Shown here: positions 35,801 through 49,500 of the stretch, in pieces | How the letters are laid out: every line of letters starts with the position of its first letter | Position numbering within the stretch: position 1 is the stretch's first letter | NCBI GenBank assembly: GCA_029706075.1 | Contig: JAINUG010000020.1 | Coordinates: forward strand, 3,549,625 to 3,613,624 | Length of the DNA stretch: 64,000 bases | Source: Aldrovandia affinis | Taxonomy: Eukaryota; Chordata; Actinopteri; Notacanthiformes; Halosauridae | Direction of reading: 5' to 3' | Program-made: the position numbers and the translations under genes | Notes under the pieces: model-generated | Database searches by the model: none | Seen by the model: only the letters and a program-made list of their open reading frames with translations | Told to the model about the DNA's origin: nothing

Positions 35801-37637
35801 AGTTTTTTCTGTTTGCGTATTTACCTTCTTAAAAATAATCTTTATTTTGTATGGTGCCATTTACAATGGGCTTAAATACCATCTTTTTCGGTTAATGAAC
35901 ACATTATTAAATGATTAAATATAGATATAAAATGATTAAATGCTGCGATATGCAATTGCAGGCAGGCTGTCCTTTTGTAAGGTTAGTTTAAAAAGTGGTT
36001 ACTAGACAAAAAGCACTTAGACATACCAACAAAGCATTGTTGCTTATTAACATCCTTGCATTGTATCACAACAGTAGTGCGGTTTTAAGTTAAAATACTG
36101 TACAGCATCTAGTTTCAATATCTGTGTCAATATTCTTCCAATTATATCAGCTGTAGGTTAAATTCAGGAGGGATTTTTTTGTACCAATAAAAATCAAATG
36201 TATTCTATCATTTTTTTAAATAAATGTGTTGTCCAAATTTAATAAATAGGTACTTTGTGTGTTAATTCTTTGTCTCCTTAGGAATCACCATTTGCATATA
36301 TGGTTGTATAATGCCTTTGGTGCGTATTCGTATACTTCCAACGATAAGTGCATATAGCCTTGAAGACAGACCTGCTGTCAGTCAGACTTGGGTGACCTGG
36401 AATTGCTGAAATCCTCAGCCAGAACTGCAGTTTTAATATTTCACCTTCTGAAGAATGGACAATTTAATATACGTATATGCAGTATGTGCTTATGAACAGA
36501 AATGACAAGCACTGTTTCAGTTCGGGCCTATTCAGAGTAACAAGTCATTTTCTGTTGACTTACTCGTCACTACTGGATTAGTCCTGTCCTGTACAGTTTC
36601 TAAAGTTCAGTTTCTCCTTTTTCATTTCAGCCTTTCAAACTAACACGTATGCACGCACACACAGGAAACCAAGAAAATGTGTTGACATGGACCCTTACTT
36701 GTTCCCTTACAGCAGAGATGTATCACAATGGGTTAATTCCACCAATACATATTTTCATTGGCAATGCACTTGTTCAGGGAAACTTAGGATGCATGGTTAG
36801 ATTGAACCTCATTGTTACTGTTGGACATTTTCTGGAGCAGTTGAGGTGACGTTCTTCACTCAAGGGGACAACAGGGAATTCATTTTGATGATTGCCTGTT
36901 GTCTTAAGCAGGGGACTTGAATTTTCCTCCATTTTGAAAGGTATGAAAGAGGTCGAAGCTATCGAGAAGGTGATTGAAAGACGGCACCGGTTCATTTGAA
37001 GATTAAAAATCCAGGCAGAGACCCTTCAGGGGTTTTTGGTCCACTTAAGCATTTCTAATTTGGCCATCAAGTGTTCTCCAATTTGGCTGAGGCCTGCTAA
37101 ATTGAAGCCTGCAACTGGACACCTCTAGCATAGAAGCACTACATTTCCCATGAAAACTGTAGAATTCTTGACTCCCAGTCTCATCCCAGTCATTTTCAGA
37201 GCCCATTTCCTATTGACCATGACAATTGAGGCATATTGGCACACGTGATTAAATGATTATTAAAACAGATTCTTTATTTACCCTTTGCTCCATCATGTAG
37301 AGTGACACAGTAAAAATGAGGCTCAGATGTACATCACGGAAGAGCCAGGAATGGAAACATTAGCCATCAGTCTTTGAAGGCACAACAGGGAGGCAAATTA
37401 CCCCCTTACAAAACAGACCTCTCCAAGCCAATGGTTTGAAACTACAATCAATCTCTTAATAGCAGCATGGACCAGTCACAACTTAACCCAACAACTCCCC
37501 CCTAAATATACAATCTATGAAAAACAGTGGTATTCTACTGGTTAAAATAGAAAATTATTTACTCTTGACAAAATATATTTACAAAATATTCCTATCTACA
37601 ATATTAACGTACCCCCACATCCACCCCAAATCTCCCA
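32876..37637. other. DRAM2 3' UTR and convergent intergenic region to DENND2D
   Basis: This is AT-rich with no recognisable coding sequence. A candidate DRAM2 polyadenylation signal AATAAA is at 35,245-35,250. The two genes end tail to tail across this 4.8 kb. Confidence 0.5.
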
Positions 37638-37643
37638 TTTATT
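37638..37643 (-). terminator. AATAAA directly after the DENND2D stop
   Basis: On the - strand the sequence is TAA-AATAAA: the signal begins with the first base after the stop. If used, the 3' UTR would be only about 20-30 nt. Other AATAAA signals lie further downstream, so the main site is uncertain. Confidence 0.4.
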
Positions 37644-37711
37644 TTAAACTTTCTTTGCCTTTTCTCTCCTTTTCTTTTCCTGGTATTCAGCAATCTTTTT
37701 GTGGAAAAATC
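37644..37711 (-). CDS. dennd2d: DENND2D last coding exon 14 (residues 507-528)
   Basis: The acceptor is ttctttttttttag. With the preceding G it reads [25 protein letters not shown], a short basic tail like the human FQQKILEYEEQKKQKK. The stop codon runs straight into AATAAA. Confidence 0.85.
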
Positions 37712-40700
37712 CTAAAAAAAAAGAAAAGGAAAAAGACAATGAACCCCATGAATGAATGCAACCCATGGTCATACAAATTTGACTGGTGTGTTGGGTTCCA
37801 AGGTTCTACCTGAATAGTGATCAACTGAAAACATGTCAAATTATGTGTGCCAACACTATGTATTGTTAGGGTCAGTAAAGCCCGTCACTATTTGAAAAAG
37901 AAAAGAGGGGGCAAGAGAAACAGTGCAGGACAGGGAAAGGGGGATAGGTAAGAGACAAGCTAATTGTCATCACCACTTCCTACTTGCTCAACACTTTGTA
38001 CCCCTGCTTACTCAATTAAAAAATTAAAACAAATATTACTAACCTTTTCCTTCCCAGTGTTACAGGTATGGTACGCAGCTGCCTGCAATGATGTCTATCG
38101 CTGTATTATTGCACTTATCTCTTGCGTGAATTATGATTGTTCCTACCATGTGTTTATGCACATCTTGTAAGTCGCCCTGGATAAGAGCGTCTGCTAAATG
38201 CTTAAAATGTAAATGTACAAGGAAAGCATAAATGACAAGGAGAAAAAACATTTAATTTCCTTGCTCCAGTAAATGCCACATAGGCCCTAAAAATAATTCA
38301 TAGTTTGCATTACAATTATCCCCCAACATACCTAACTGAACCTTGAAGCCAGTTAAGTGTTTGAAAATGAGCCCAAAGGAATTTTCTGGTTTGGTCATTG
38401 GTCCTTTCGAGCCTGATTTAATAGTATGATTGTATCAACCAAACGAAACACTTCTCCAGCGGATTCTTTTCTCACAGCACCACCTTATATTAGGACCCTT
38501 TTAGCAACGCTTGGTCAACACATTCATATTGTGACAGCGACACGGCATTGTGATACATTGTTGAACTTGAAATTGAGACCGGCCCAAACAGGCGCTATAG
38601 AAGGTGAGAGGGGATGGAGACGCACGGAGGAACACATGGAGACAAATACAGGAAACGCGGATGGAAAAAGGCACACACACAGGGACACATCTGCCCTCCG
38701 GCACCCAAGTGAGACTGACCTTCCTGGGAGGCGGGCTGCTGCTCCACTTCCTGGATGAAGAGGTCAAACATCTGCGTCTGGATGAACTTCTTGACAAAGT
38801 GGCGGGTGGTTTTGGACTCGATGGCCTTGTAGAAGCTCCTCTTCTGGAAGACCCCTGGCTGGCCGTCGCCATCACGCTTCACGTAGGAGGCGAAGTGGCC
38901 CACCGTCTTCACAAAGAAGGGCAGAAACGCCTCGGAAACCACCTTGTTCAGCTCTTCTGGAGCTGCCCGAACAGAGAGGGATTCAGTAACTCGAAACCTG
39001 GGATGGATTGCGCGTTCTACAAGTTTGTGCTTTGCAACAGAATCAACAGGCTGTTGTTTGCATTGACCTGGTCTTTTCAGCATCACACACACATAAATGT
39101 AAAAACATGTTGTACACTTATATGCAGCTTATTTTGCTCCAGCTAAGTACAAATTCACATCAAATCAAATTGTTTATTTAGCATATTTCATTGGTTAGCT
39201 ATGATCATTTTTTAGGTGACTCAGCAGACACACATTTAGAGTTGTGGGTGGTGCCACAGCTAGTCCTTACTCATTTTACAATTCCCAACAAGGGGAAAAA
39301 ATGTTTTTGGAAATGGCTAATGGGAAAATGGACAACACACCTCATTATGTAATTTGGAAATTAGATCATGAAATCCACTCACTTGAATTCTCTTTCCTGG
39401 CATTCAAAGCCAACAGAATTTCTTCTTCTAGTTTTGGGGGTATGATGGTCTGCTCATCCCCTATCTGTATGATAGAAAGTTAGTTTATATTGTAATAGTT
39501 ATTATCAATATTATTATTATCATTATCATTTTATCTCAAATAACAGTACAGAGACAATCTCGATTGTATTTATGGGAAAATCCAATCTTTATTTGAAAAT
39601 AATGGTGCAGTGAGCTGCAATCCCTGAGCGATATAAGTTTACTTATCTACTTATGATCTGTAGTTCTGGCGGAACTTACGCTGGCAATGAAGGTATTATC
39701 TGCTCCCTCTGATAAATCCACAATAAGCATCTGGAGGAGAGGAGAGGAAAACATGACTGATGTCATCTCCACACACCTGAAATCTAAAATGACCTGGACG
39801 TTCACAATGGCTTCTGCTCAATTGCTAAATAAATTTGTGCAGGTAACCATTTTAAACATTCTCTTAAAATAGAAGCTTTCATGGTCTATGTGATCCTTAA
39901 ACAGAAGCATCTAAGGTCCACCTTCAAACTGGGGCATTAAACTGCATAATGAATGTATTTTAAACCGTAGTTTTAAACGGGCATTAAACTAATTCAGGTA
40001 GAAATGTTTTAGGTATTCCTGTTGTAGGCCATCTGGAGGATTCATCGTATGACATCAATTCTGTCTAACCTAAATGGAGCATTTGTAGTCAGTAACTGAT
40101 CCTGTAATTACTAATAACTCCACTCAATAGGAATTATTACATCAGACATTTGGCTTTGATTGGCTTCAACTGCACACGAATTGCACATGAAAGAACACAA
40201 TGTGTGGCTTTGATACATTGGCACTCTCGTTGAGTTTGTCGCAATGTTCTTCCGAATACGTTACTTCTAATGGGATGTTTGTGTGCGTGTATTTATGTAC
40301 AATGTCATGTGTACATGTATGTGTCTGTGTGTGTGTACATGTATGTGCAGTATGTGTCTATGTGCGTGTATGTGTGTGTGTACTTACATCACTCTGGTCA
40401 GTGACAAAGTCTAGCATGTGCTTCTGTACCCCCAGCAAGTAGGGGGTAGGTGCCATGACAACGTCGATGAGGATCTCTGGGACAATGGAGATGAAGGTGT
40501 GTTGCCAGGTGAAGGGGTAGAGGAGGGCAACCACAGCATGAATCACCTGAGACAGAGTGCTGGGGGGGTGAGGATAACATGTCAGACTATATACAGTGCC
40601 CCTTTAAAGTCTACACTCTCTTTTGAAAGCTCCTTGTTGCTCATGGTGGATTCTTTACTCTGAAATGCACTACCCAGCAGTGGAATACTCTAGGAACAGC

Positions 40701-43700
40701 GGATTTTATTCTGAAGTAATCAGAATCACTACAGTTGAACACAGGTGGAGCCCATTTAGCTTGGTGTGTGATCTGGAAGGTGATTGGTTACCCCTGAACT
40801 AGGTTACAATTGGTATGATAAGCAGGGTGTAGACTTATCAATCCAAGTTATTCTACTGTTTTATTTTTAATTAATGTTCAGAAATTGAGAATATTTCCAC
40901 TTGGACGTTGTAGGGTAAAATGTGTAAATAAAGGTGGAAAAAGCCAGATTTAATATGTTTTCATTTCAGGCTATAAGGCAACAAAGGGTGAAACTTTTGA
41001 GACGGGGTGTATACTTTACAGCGACACTATTTTATATGAATAGTTCGGTCTCTGCATTAGTTAACCAAAGCACAAGATGGTTTGGTTATGGTTAACGGAC
41101 GCAGGTGAATACTTTCGTGCTAGTGAATATTCAGTAGCAGCGAGACTGCACATTTTTTTGGTTCTCAATGTAATCACTATGGATATGCAACAAAAAAAAA
41201 GAAAAAGAAAAAAAGGTTTTTAAAAGACAACAGCCAATCATCCAGAATCAATAAAGGTGAAGGCGGGAACAGGATGGGACACAGAGCGTGGGAACCCACC
41301 GGCGCCAACAGCCTGTGTACCTGAGCTCCTCAGCAATGAAGATGATGCGCCGCTCCATGACAGCGGTGGCGAACACCTGCAGCACTTCCTCATCTGTCAG
41401 GCAGCGGAAAAGTGTGCGGAAGTCCACGTGCTCCAGCCACGAGTCCAGAGGCCGCGTCAGACTGATGATCTGAGGGGAGCAGCAGGAGGAGAGCTGGGTC
41501 AAAACCTCACCAGCACCCCTGGCCAACGCACGCACGCACGCACGCACACACACGCACACACACGCACACGCACACACACACACACGCACACACACGCCAT
41601 AATTTCTTGAGATTTTTTAAACGTATAAGTGGGCAGTTTGTGTTCCTCCTTGCCAGCCAAAGTAACGTTCTATCCCTTTCATTTTAATTCAGGAGAATTG
41701 GGGAACAAAACCAATCCTGAATAATAAAAAGTGACACTGTAGGTAGCCTCTTTGTCTGACTGCACCAGGTGACACTGAGTGCTGGGACTGGTGCTTCTGA
41801 GGAAAACCTTGGGCCAGGGGCACATGGTGAACGGAAGAAATCAAGCTCAGATGAACTGGGACACACCTGTGTCGAACGCTTTACCTAAACAAAATATTTT
41901 CTCACATTTGTGTCTCAGTGTCATGCCATCAGTGTGTATGCATCTGTGTGAGAACTGCATGTAACCGTTGGCAGGGTCAATGTGTGTATGACAGTGTGTA
42001 TCCATATATTAGTCTGCTAGTATTGCATATTACAATAACAGGTTTCTGTGTGGATTAGCGTATATATCAGGGTGTATCGATGCGTATCAGAACGTTTCAG
42101 TCTAAATTGGAATATGTATCTGCTTTTATCAGTGTGTATCAGAATGTCCCAGTCTAAACAGGAATATTGTATGTGCATCAGAGCACATCAGTGTCAGCGT
42201 GTGTCGTGTTACATTGTGTGCTGCATCTCTGGCCTCACCTCTGTGCCAGACTCAGGGATGAAGCTCTTGATTTTGACCGTGTGGCCCGGGGCAGGGAAGG
42301 GTGCCTCGCGCAGGCTCTGCATGAAAGGGTAGATCATCGCCGTGGCAATCTGCCGCCGCTTCTCCACCTCATCGAAGATCTGCACCACAGACATGTTCAT
42401 TAGCAGGTCGTAGAAATTGCTTTATTACCTGAAGTTGAATTCATTAAAATAGTTGTGCCAAAATATTTACCCACCACCACCACCAAAAAAAAAAAAAAAA
42501 GGTAATTTATTGGTTAGTCAGAAAATTAATTATCACGGTTTTGGTTAATCAAATGAACTATTAATACTACCCTCCCACTTCCCCTCAGTTTGCTCTGCAG
42601 CAAGCTAGAAATAATTACACATCTGCTAAACCAGTTTGCAATCATAAGTGAATTGTTGCAAGCAAAGTCTGTCTTTTTGTATTTCTATACCAGTATGGAG
42701 TCACGGGTGTGATAAAGGGGTGGTCTGTGGGTTGCTCTGCAAGGCCACTGATGGATCACAACCCTGGCAGGGCAGTAATCACAAGGGGACAGGAGAGATT
42801 GAGATATGAACTGGGTTACTGCACACAAGTGGTGCTGCGTGGCGACAACGGGGCCAGGGGGAAAAGACCATTATGGAATGCATTGGTTTTGGTACCGTCG
42901 GTGTGGAAGGCATGATGGGCCGTCTTTCATTTGGAACCCAATTAAAATATTAATACCATAGTAATAATAATTCATGAATAAGGATATTTTTCACTTTTAA
43001 ATCGCTGGTTATATATCAAATGCAGTAGCCAGTATCCAGGTGAACAGCACGGTGTCTGACAGCTAAAAAGGCATCTCTATCTGGCCCAAGATCTGGCTCA
43101 GAGGAACCAGGTTTTTCATTTGGCTTCCGTGGAATGTATTCCTTTCTTATCCCACACATCACTTAAGATAACTTCAGGGAAACAACACTGGATGTTTACG
43201 CCCAAATGCATCACATCAAATCCATGTCGGGAGACTGAGGACAGACTAGTGGGAAGCATGGAAACAACTGACAGGAGTTATTTCAAATCCTCCACCACGG
43301 ACTTAAGATGGATATGCTAAATCTGTCACTGGCCACATCAAAAACTGTATCAACAGCTGTGTTCCAACCAGGAAGATTCGGTCATTCCCCAACCAAAAAC
43401 CCTGGATTAACAGAGACATTTCCACCAAACTAAAAGAAAGGAGGGCTGCTTTCAAGTCGGACAACACAGAGCTCTACAGGCAAAGCAGGTACTCCCTGGC
43501 AAAGGCCATCAGAACAGCCAAAAAGGACTACAGGACCAGGTTGGAGAGTCAATACAGTGGCTCGGACTCTAGGCGTATGTGGCAGGCCATCACGGATTAC
43601 AAAGTGAGGCCTGCGGAAATCTCCACAGCCGACACATCACTCCCAGGCGAGCGGAACACCTTCTACGCGAGGTTTGACGCACTCGACACCGAACCAGCAG

Positions 43701-46541
43701 CCATGGCTCGCGGAGAGCCCGACGACTGGGTTCCCCAGCTATCTGAGGCTGAGGTATGCCATGCCTTTAAGAAGGTGAAAGCCCAGAAAGCTCCTGACGG
43801 TATACCACCCCGAGTCATCAAAACGTGCGCGACACAGCTGGCTGTCTTCACAGACATTTTCAACACGTCATTGACAGTGTGCCATCCCTAGGTGCTTCAA
43901 AATGACTACTATAGTTCCAATAGCCAAGGAAAAAAAGGGTGACCAGTCTGAATGACTACCGCCCGATGGCACTCACTCCAGTAGTCAACTAGTGATGGCA
44001 CACACATCAACACCATCATCCCGAACTCACTCGATCCACTCCAGTTTGCTTACAGAGCAAACAGGTCTGTGGTTGATGCCATCTCACTGGCACTTCACAC
44101 CGCACTGGAGCACCTGGACACCTATTCATGGAAGTCAGGAAGCTATTCATTGACTATAGCTCTGCCTTCAACACCATCCTTCCCACCAAGCTGGTCTCGA
44201 AGCTGGGAGATCTGGGCCCGGGCAGCTGTATCTGCACCTTCTCACTGGCAGACCACAGGTGGTGAGGATAGGCAACAAGACCTCATTCACACTGGTTCTC
44301 AACACTGGAGCACCACAAGGTTGCTGCCTGGGCCCCAGGCTGTACTCACTGTACACTCATGACTGCACAGCCAAACAGAGCAGCAACCGCATCATTACAT
44401 TTGCGGACCACCACAGTGATTGGTCTGATTTCCTCCAACGACGAGTCGGCCTACAGGCAGGAGGTATCAGACCTAGTGAGGTGGTGTCATGACAATAACC
44501 TTGCCCTGAACTTTAACAAAATTAAGGAGCTGACAATTCTCCCTCCACAACATCCGGAGGATCCGACCGTTCCTCACCTAAGAGTCCACACAACTCCTGG
44601 TCGAGGCCTTGGTGATCTCATGTCAGGACTACTGCAATTCCTTGCTGGCAGGCCTACCGGCCTGTGCCATCAAGCCACTGCAACTAGTCCAGAATTCTGC
44701 CGCACATGTGGTGTTTAATCAACCTAAGTTCACCCATGCCACCCCTTTACTCTCCTGCCTGCACTGGCTCCCCATCGCAGCACGCATCAGATTCAAATCA
44801 CTGGTGCTTGCTTTTCAAGCAGCTAGAGGAACTGCTCCCCCATACCTCCAGACACTCATCACACCCTACACCCCAACCAGACCCCTCCGCTCCGCCTCCT
44901 CTGGCAAACGGACTGTCCCATCCCTCCGGGCACCCGGCAGTCACTCCTCGCGGTCTCGCCACCCCTCGGTGGTGGAATGACCTTCCGCAATCGATCAGGA
45001 CCGTGGAATCACTTGCAATCCTCCGCAAGAGACTCAAAACCCACCTTTTCAGACTCCACTACCACTGAATTCTGTACATTGTAATCGCCACTGCCTACTT
45101 GTTCAATACATCTTGTATGTATCCCTGCTTACTCCTCATTTATATATAAAAAAAAAAAAAAAAAAAAAAATTAAAAAAGAAATTTACTAACCCTTTCCTT
45201 CCCAGTGTTACAGGTATGATATGCAGCTGCCTACAACAATGTCTATCACTGTACTACTGCACTGATCTCTTGCACGAACTATAATTGTTCCTACCATGTA
45301 TTAATGCACATATTGGAAGTCACTCTGGATAAGAGCATCTGTTAAATGCTTAAAATGTAAATGTAATGTAAATGAGCTCATTGTTGACTTCAGAAAAGGC
45401 AAGGGGAGTCACTCTCCTATCATCATCAATGGAGAGGAAGTGGAGAGAGTCAACTGCTTCAGGTTCCTGGGGATGCAAATCTCCGATGACCTCGTCTGGA
45501 CCTACAACACCGAAGCCATCCTGAAGAAGGCACAACAGCGCCTCTACTTTCTGAGGTGTCTGCGGAAATTAGGCATGAGCACTTGGACGCTCGTGAACTT
45601 TTACTGCAGCATCATAGAGTGTCCTGACTGGGGGCAACACTGTGTGGTATGGCAACACCACCGCTCAGGACAAGAAGGCTATTCAGAGGATCGTAGGAAT
45701 GGCGCAGAGGATCATCGGAGTGGAATTACCAGCCATCAGTGACCTCTACACCACACACTGCCGAAACAGAGCCAGCTCCATCACTAAGGACATACACCAC
45801 CCTGGCTGTTAACTGTTTTGCGCCTGCCATCAAGGGACGGATGGCGGAGCATTAAGACATGGACAAACAGGTTTCATGGCAGCTTGTTCCCCCAGGTGGT
45901 GTGCATGCTGAACAACTATCAGTAGCCCAGCTGCCACCCAGCCCCCCAGTACCACCCCTGTATGGGCTATCACCCTTTACCCCCTGGAATCTCTCACCCC
46001 CCCACAACTATCCCCATGGACAATTCACAATTCACACCTCCACCCCATCCCCCACAACCACTCCTAAAGGTCTGCTGGAGTCTTGACCTCATAGCCTACC
46101 ACCTCTTGGCATCGCTGCTTACTGCACTAGCCCCTTTACCCCTGTACTTATATTTTATTTGCACCTACATTTTGTATTTTGCACTATATGGCAAGAAAGA
46201 GCTGGAGTAAGAATTCCAATGTACTAGTACTTGTACTTGTTGCAGATGGCAAATAAAACTCTTGAATCTTGAATCTTAATGTGCAGATGCAGTGAAGGAA
46301 GTGGTTGTCGATTAGCTGACTCACTCTTTCCTTTCACTGAGATGAGCACAAAGTGGGAAAACCCAGGGAAATGAGCGCCCGCGTTCCAGTCCGTGTGTTC
46401 AGTCATCCGTCAAGCCGGAGCCATTTAAAGGTCACGCAAGGGTTTTTTCTTAAAAGCATTAACTTGGGGAAACTGTCTATCTGTCGCACTCAATGGAGGC
46501 ATGTGCAGAGTGTGTCCAAAGAAAACTTCCGCCAGCGTTTG

Positions 46542-46572
<31 letters not shown>

Positions 46573-49500
46573 CCTCTTCCTGAGAATACAGGACAGGAGT
46601 CCCTTGCCATTCATCAATTTGTAGGCCAAGGGTCGTGTTTGGCAATGACTTTTTTATATACTGGAGCCAAGTTCATACACAACAATATCCCAATTACAAT
46701 TATGCGCAGGTCTTCAGAAGCATAATGGTCTTTCCTTTTTCTTGATATTAGGCATCTGCTGGATATCGCTAGCTGGCTCCTTATCACCATTCCCAAAGCC
46801 ACCAAAAATGGGTAAACGCCTGCAGCTTCCGAAATGCAGAAATGTCTGAGGAATGGTGTTTGTAGGTCAGAATGAAGTTCATAGAACGCTCATTAGAACC
46901 GACCGTACAAATTGAACCCAACGACTCAAGTATTACGGTGTGCAGCGGTCTACGGTGATGCCTGTTGTATTGCTACTTTACTGAGCTCTTGCGCTAGCTG
47001 TGATTGTTCTCACCATGTTTAAATGCACTCATTGTAAGTCGCTCAGGATAAGAGCATCTGCTAAATGCCTAAAATGTCAAATTTAAGTACTACAGGGATA
47101 TACTACTGCAAGGGAGAAATGGGAAAGGACGCCCTGCTATGCAAAATCAAATAGTGCATTACACCTACACCATGTAAAGGAAATTATATTATTAATTTAT
47201 ATAACAGCCAACACTATTTGTGTGTGTTAAAAGGATTAAAGGAATATACTGTTTGTTTGAAAGGACAATATTATTGTTAAAGACATGTTAAAATATTTCT
47301 GGTTACATTTAATAAAACAAAAAAATATATATTCGTTGGCGTTAATCCGGTACCTTGGAGAACAGTCCAAAACAGGCTACTCGGCTGATGATGCAGTAGG
47401 CTTCAGGGCGCCGTGCTCCCTTGCCGTGGGGCTGGAGGGAACAACATTTGCCATGGGGCTGTTAGAACCTTCAGAACCAGGTGTGAGTTCTATCATTTAG
47501 GCTTTTGATACAATCTGTACAATCCTCAAATATCTATCCAGAAATGCATGTGATATCACTGTTAACTATATTCTGACACTCTGCATGCACTTTGTGTATG
47601 AGAAGTGCACATTTTAAATAAAATACAATTATTATTATTACTATATAAGCTACTGATTCAACAGCATTCTGCTTACCTAAAGTATAGAAACAAGTAGATA
47701 TTTGTTTTGTGTATTAGCACAAATAAAAGCTTTGGAGCAATGGGGATAAATGGCTCATATTCAAGGAAAAGGAGAAATGCTTTAAATACTTTTCAAATAA
47801 AGTTTTCCCATCGTTTTTTGTTTTTTTTAACAGACTTGTTAGTTTCCTTGCAGCAACAAAAATAATAATTTGCAGTGTGAGCCCTGAATCCCATCTCAAC
47901 AAAGTTATGAACTGTAGTCATAGTTACCAGCAACCTCCTGCAGTAGCCATTTCTCCTGCTCCCATCAATCTCTGTCAAAACGAAAGAGAAGGTCTCGCTG
48001 TATGCGGAGAGAAAAAGAAAACAAACTGCAGTGACTCAAACAAAAGGAACTTAAAGCAGAGGAGGGGGTTGGGGGCCAGTCAAGAGGTCCCGCTACAGGG
48101 AGATACTGAGAAAGAGAAGAAAAAAAAAAAAAAAAAATAGAAAAGGAGAGCAGGCACTGAAAGAGAGGACAAGAACAAGAAGAAGAGCCAAAAAATTACA
48201 AGAGTCCATTTTACAGCCTCAGCCTGTCCAGCGGGTCAAGACTGACATTTTGTTCCGCACACAATATTGAGTTCCGATCCTTCCATTCACTGGGGAAACG
48301 GGGAACAAAAACAGAGGCCGGGACTGAAAAGAGAGATAAAGAAGGGTCAGGGTGGGTATTCAAGAGGACCATTGATAAGCAAGGGTGCAGGGAAACGTCC
48401 AACGAGAATGGGACCTTCAAAAAGCGGCCTTGCCAGACATTCCTTGACAATGTCTATCTCTAAACAATGCCCGTATCTAAAGCTCCACTGTCATAACAGA
48501 ACAGGAGGAGAACTGGGCCTTGCTTCCACACTACAGTTTCACTTTGTTTCAGAACAGCAAAGATGCAGAGATTCTGTGTGTGTGTGTGTGTGTGTGTGTG
48601 TATGCAGGTATGTGTGCGCGCATACGCATGGGCAACAGCTGATGAGAGCTGACAAACATCCACAGTACCTAAACCTCATGACACAATTTGTATTGTGCTA
48701 CGACAGAAGCGAATGTTTCTTTTGAACAACCCGATCGCCGTCATTTCCGCTACGTTCTTTTAAAAAAACAGCATGGAACAGGTCCATTGTAATGGTGTCT
48801 CACCACGACACCATTATTTCTGTTCATTAAAACAGGTTCCTATTCTTGCCTAGAAATAAGCAATAAGAGAAGGAGCGGATCATCAAAAATATAGGATTTC
48901 AAATTGTGTGAGGATTCATCGGAAGGTAAAGATGTAAGTGCAGAAAAGCAGGTCTCTCTGCCTCCAGGCATCCTTTGATCTTGTTTTTGGGTCAGAGTGT
49001 GGGCGTGTAAGACGAGGAGAGCATCATAAAATACCTTTGTTCCACTTTCTTATAAACAAGGTTATTATAAAAAAAGAGCAGCAGCTGCAGTGCAGCAGGG
49101 CAACTGCTTTTTCATCCACGAGTGGGAGTGTGCACATTTCTGACGTACAGGGGAATAACTGCTTGCTTTTATCTGTGACAATGATGGTTTAATGACATAT
49201 TAACGGGCGGCAGTGTAGCGTAATTGTTAGGGAACTGGACTTGTAACTGAGAGGTTGCTGGTTCAATTCCCAGGTGGAGCACTGCCGTTGTACCCTCGTG
49301 CAAGGTACTTAACCTGAATTGCTTCAGTAAATATCCAGCTGTATAAATGGATTGTATGTAAATAAATGTAAACTGTGTAAGTCGCTCTGGATAAGAGCGT
49401 CTGCTAAATGCCTAAAATTTTAAATGTAAATGTATATTCCATGAGAGAGAGGAGAGAGAGGGAGAGAAGAAAAAAAAAAAAAAAAAAAAAAAAGAGTGGC

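Noticed and set aside
38595-38720. Continuation of DENND2D exon 13 past 38,720 (frame ending SIPSHLL)
   Set aside because: A donor AAG|GTCAGT and a downstream exon encoding the family's basic tail fit far better.
49204-49280. A tRNA gene
   Set aside because: The B box and tRNA-like head belong to a SINE with the usual tail; no complete cloverleaf is apparent.
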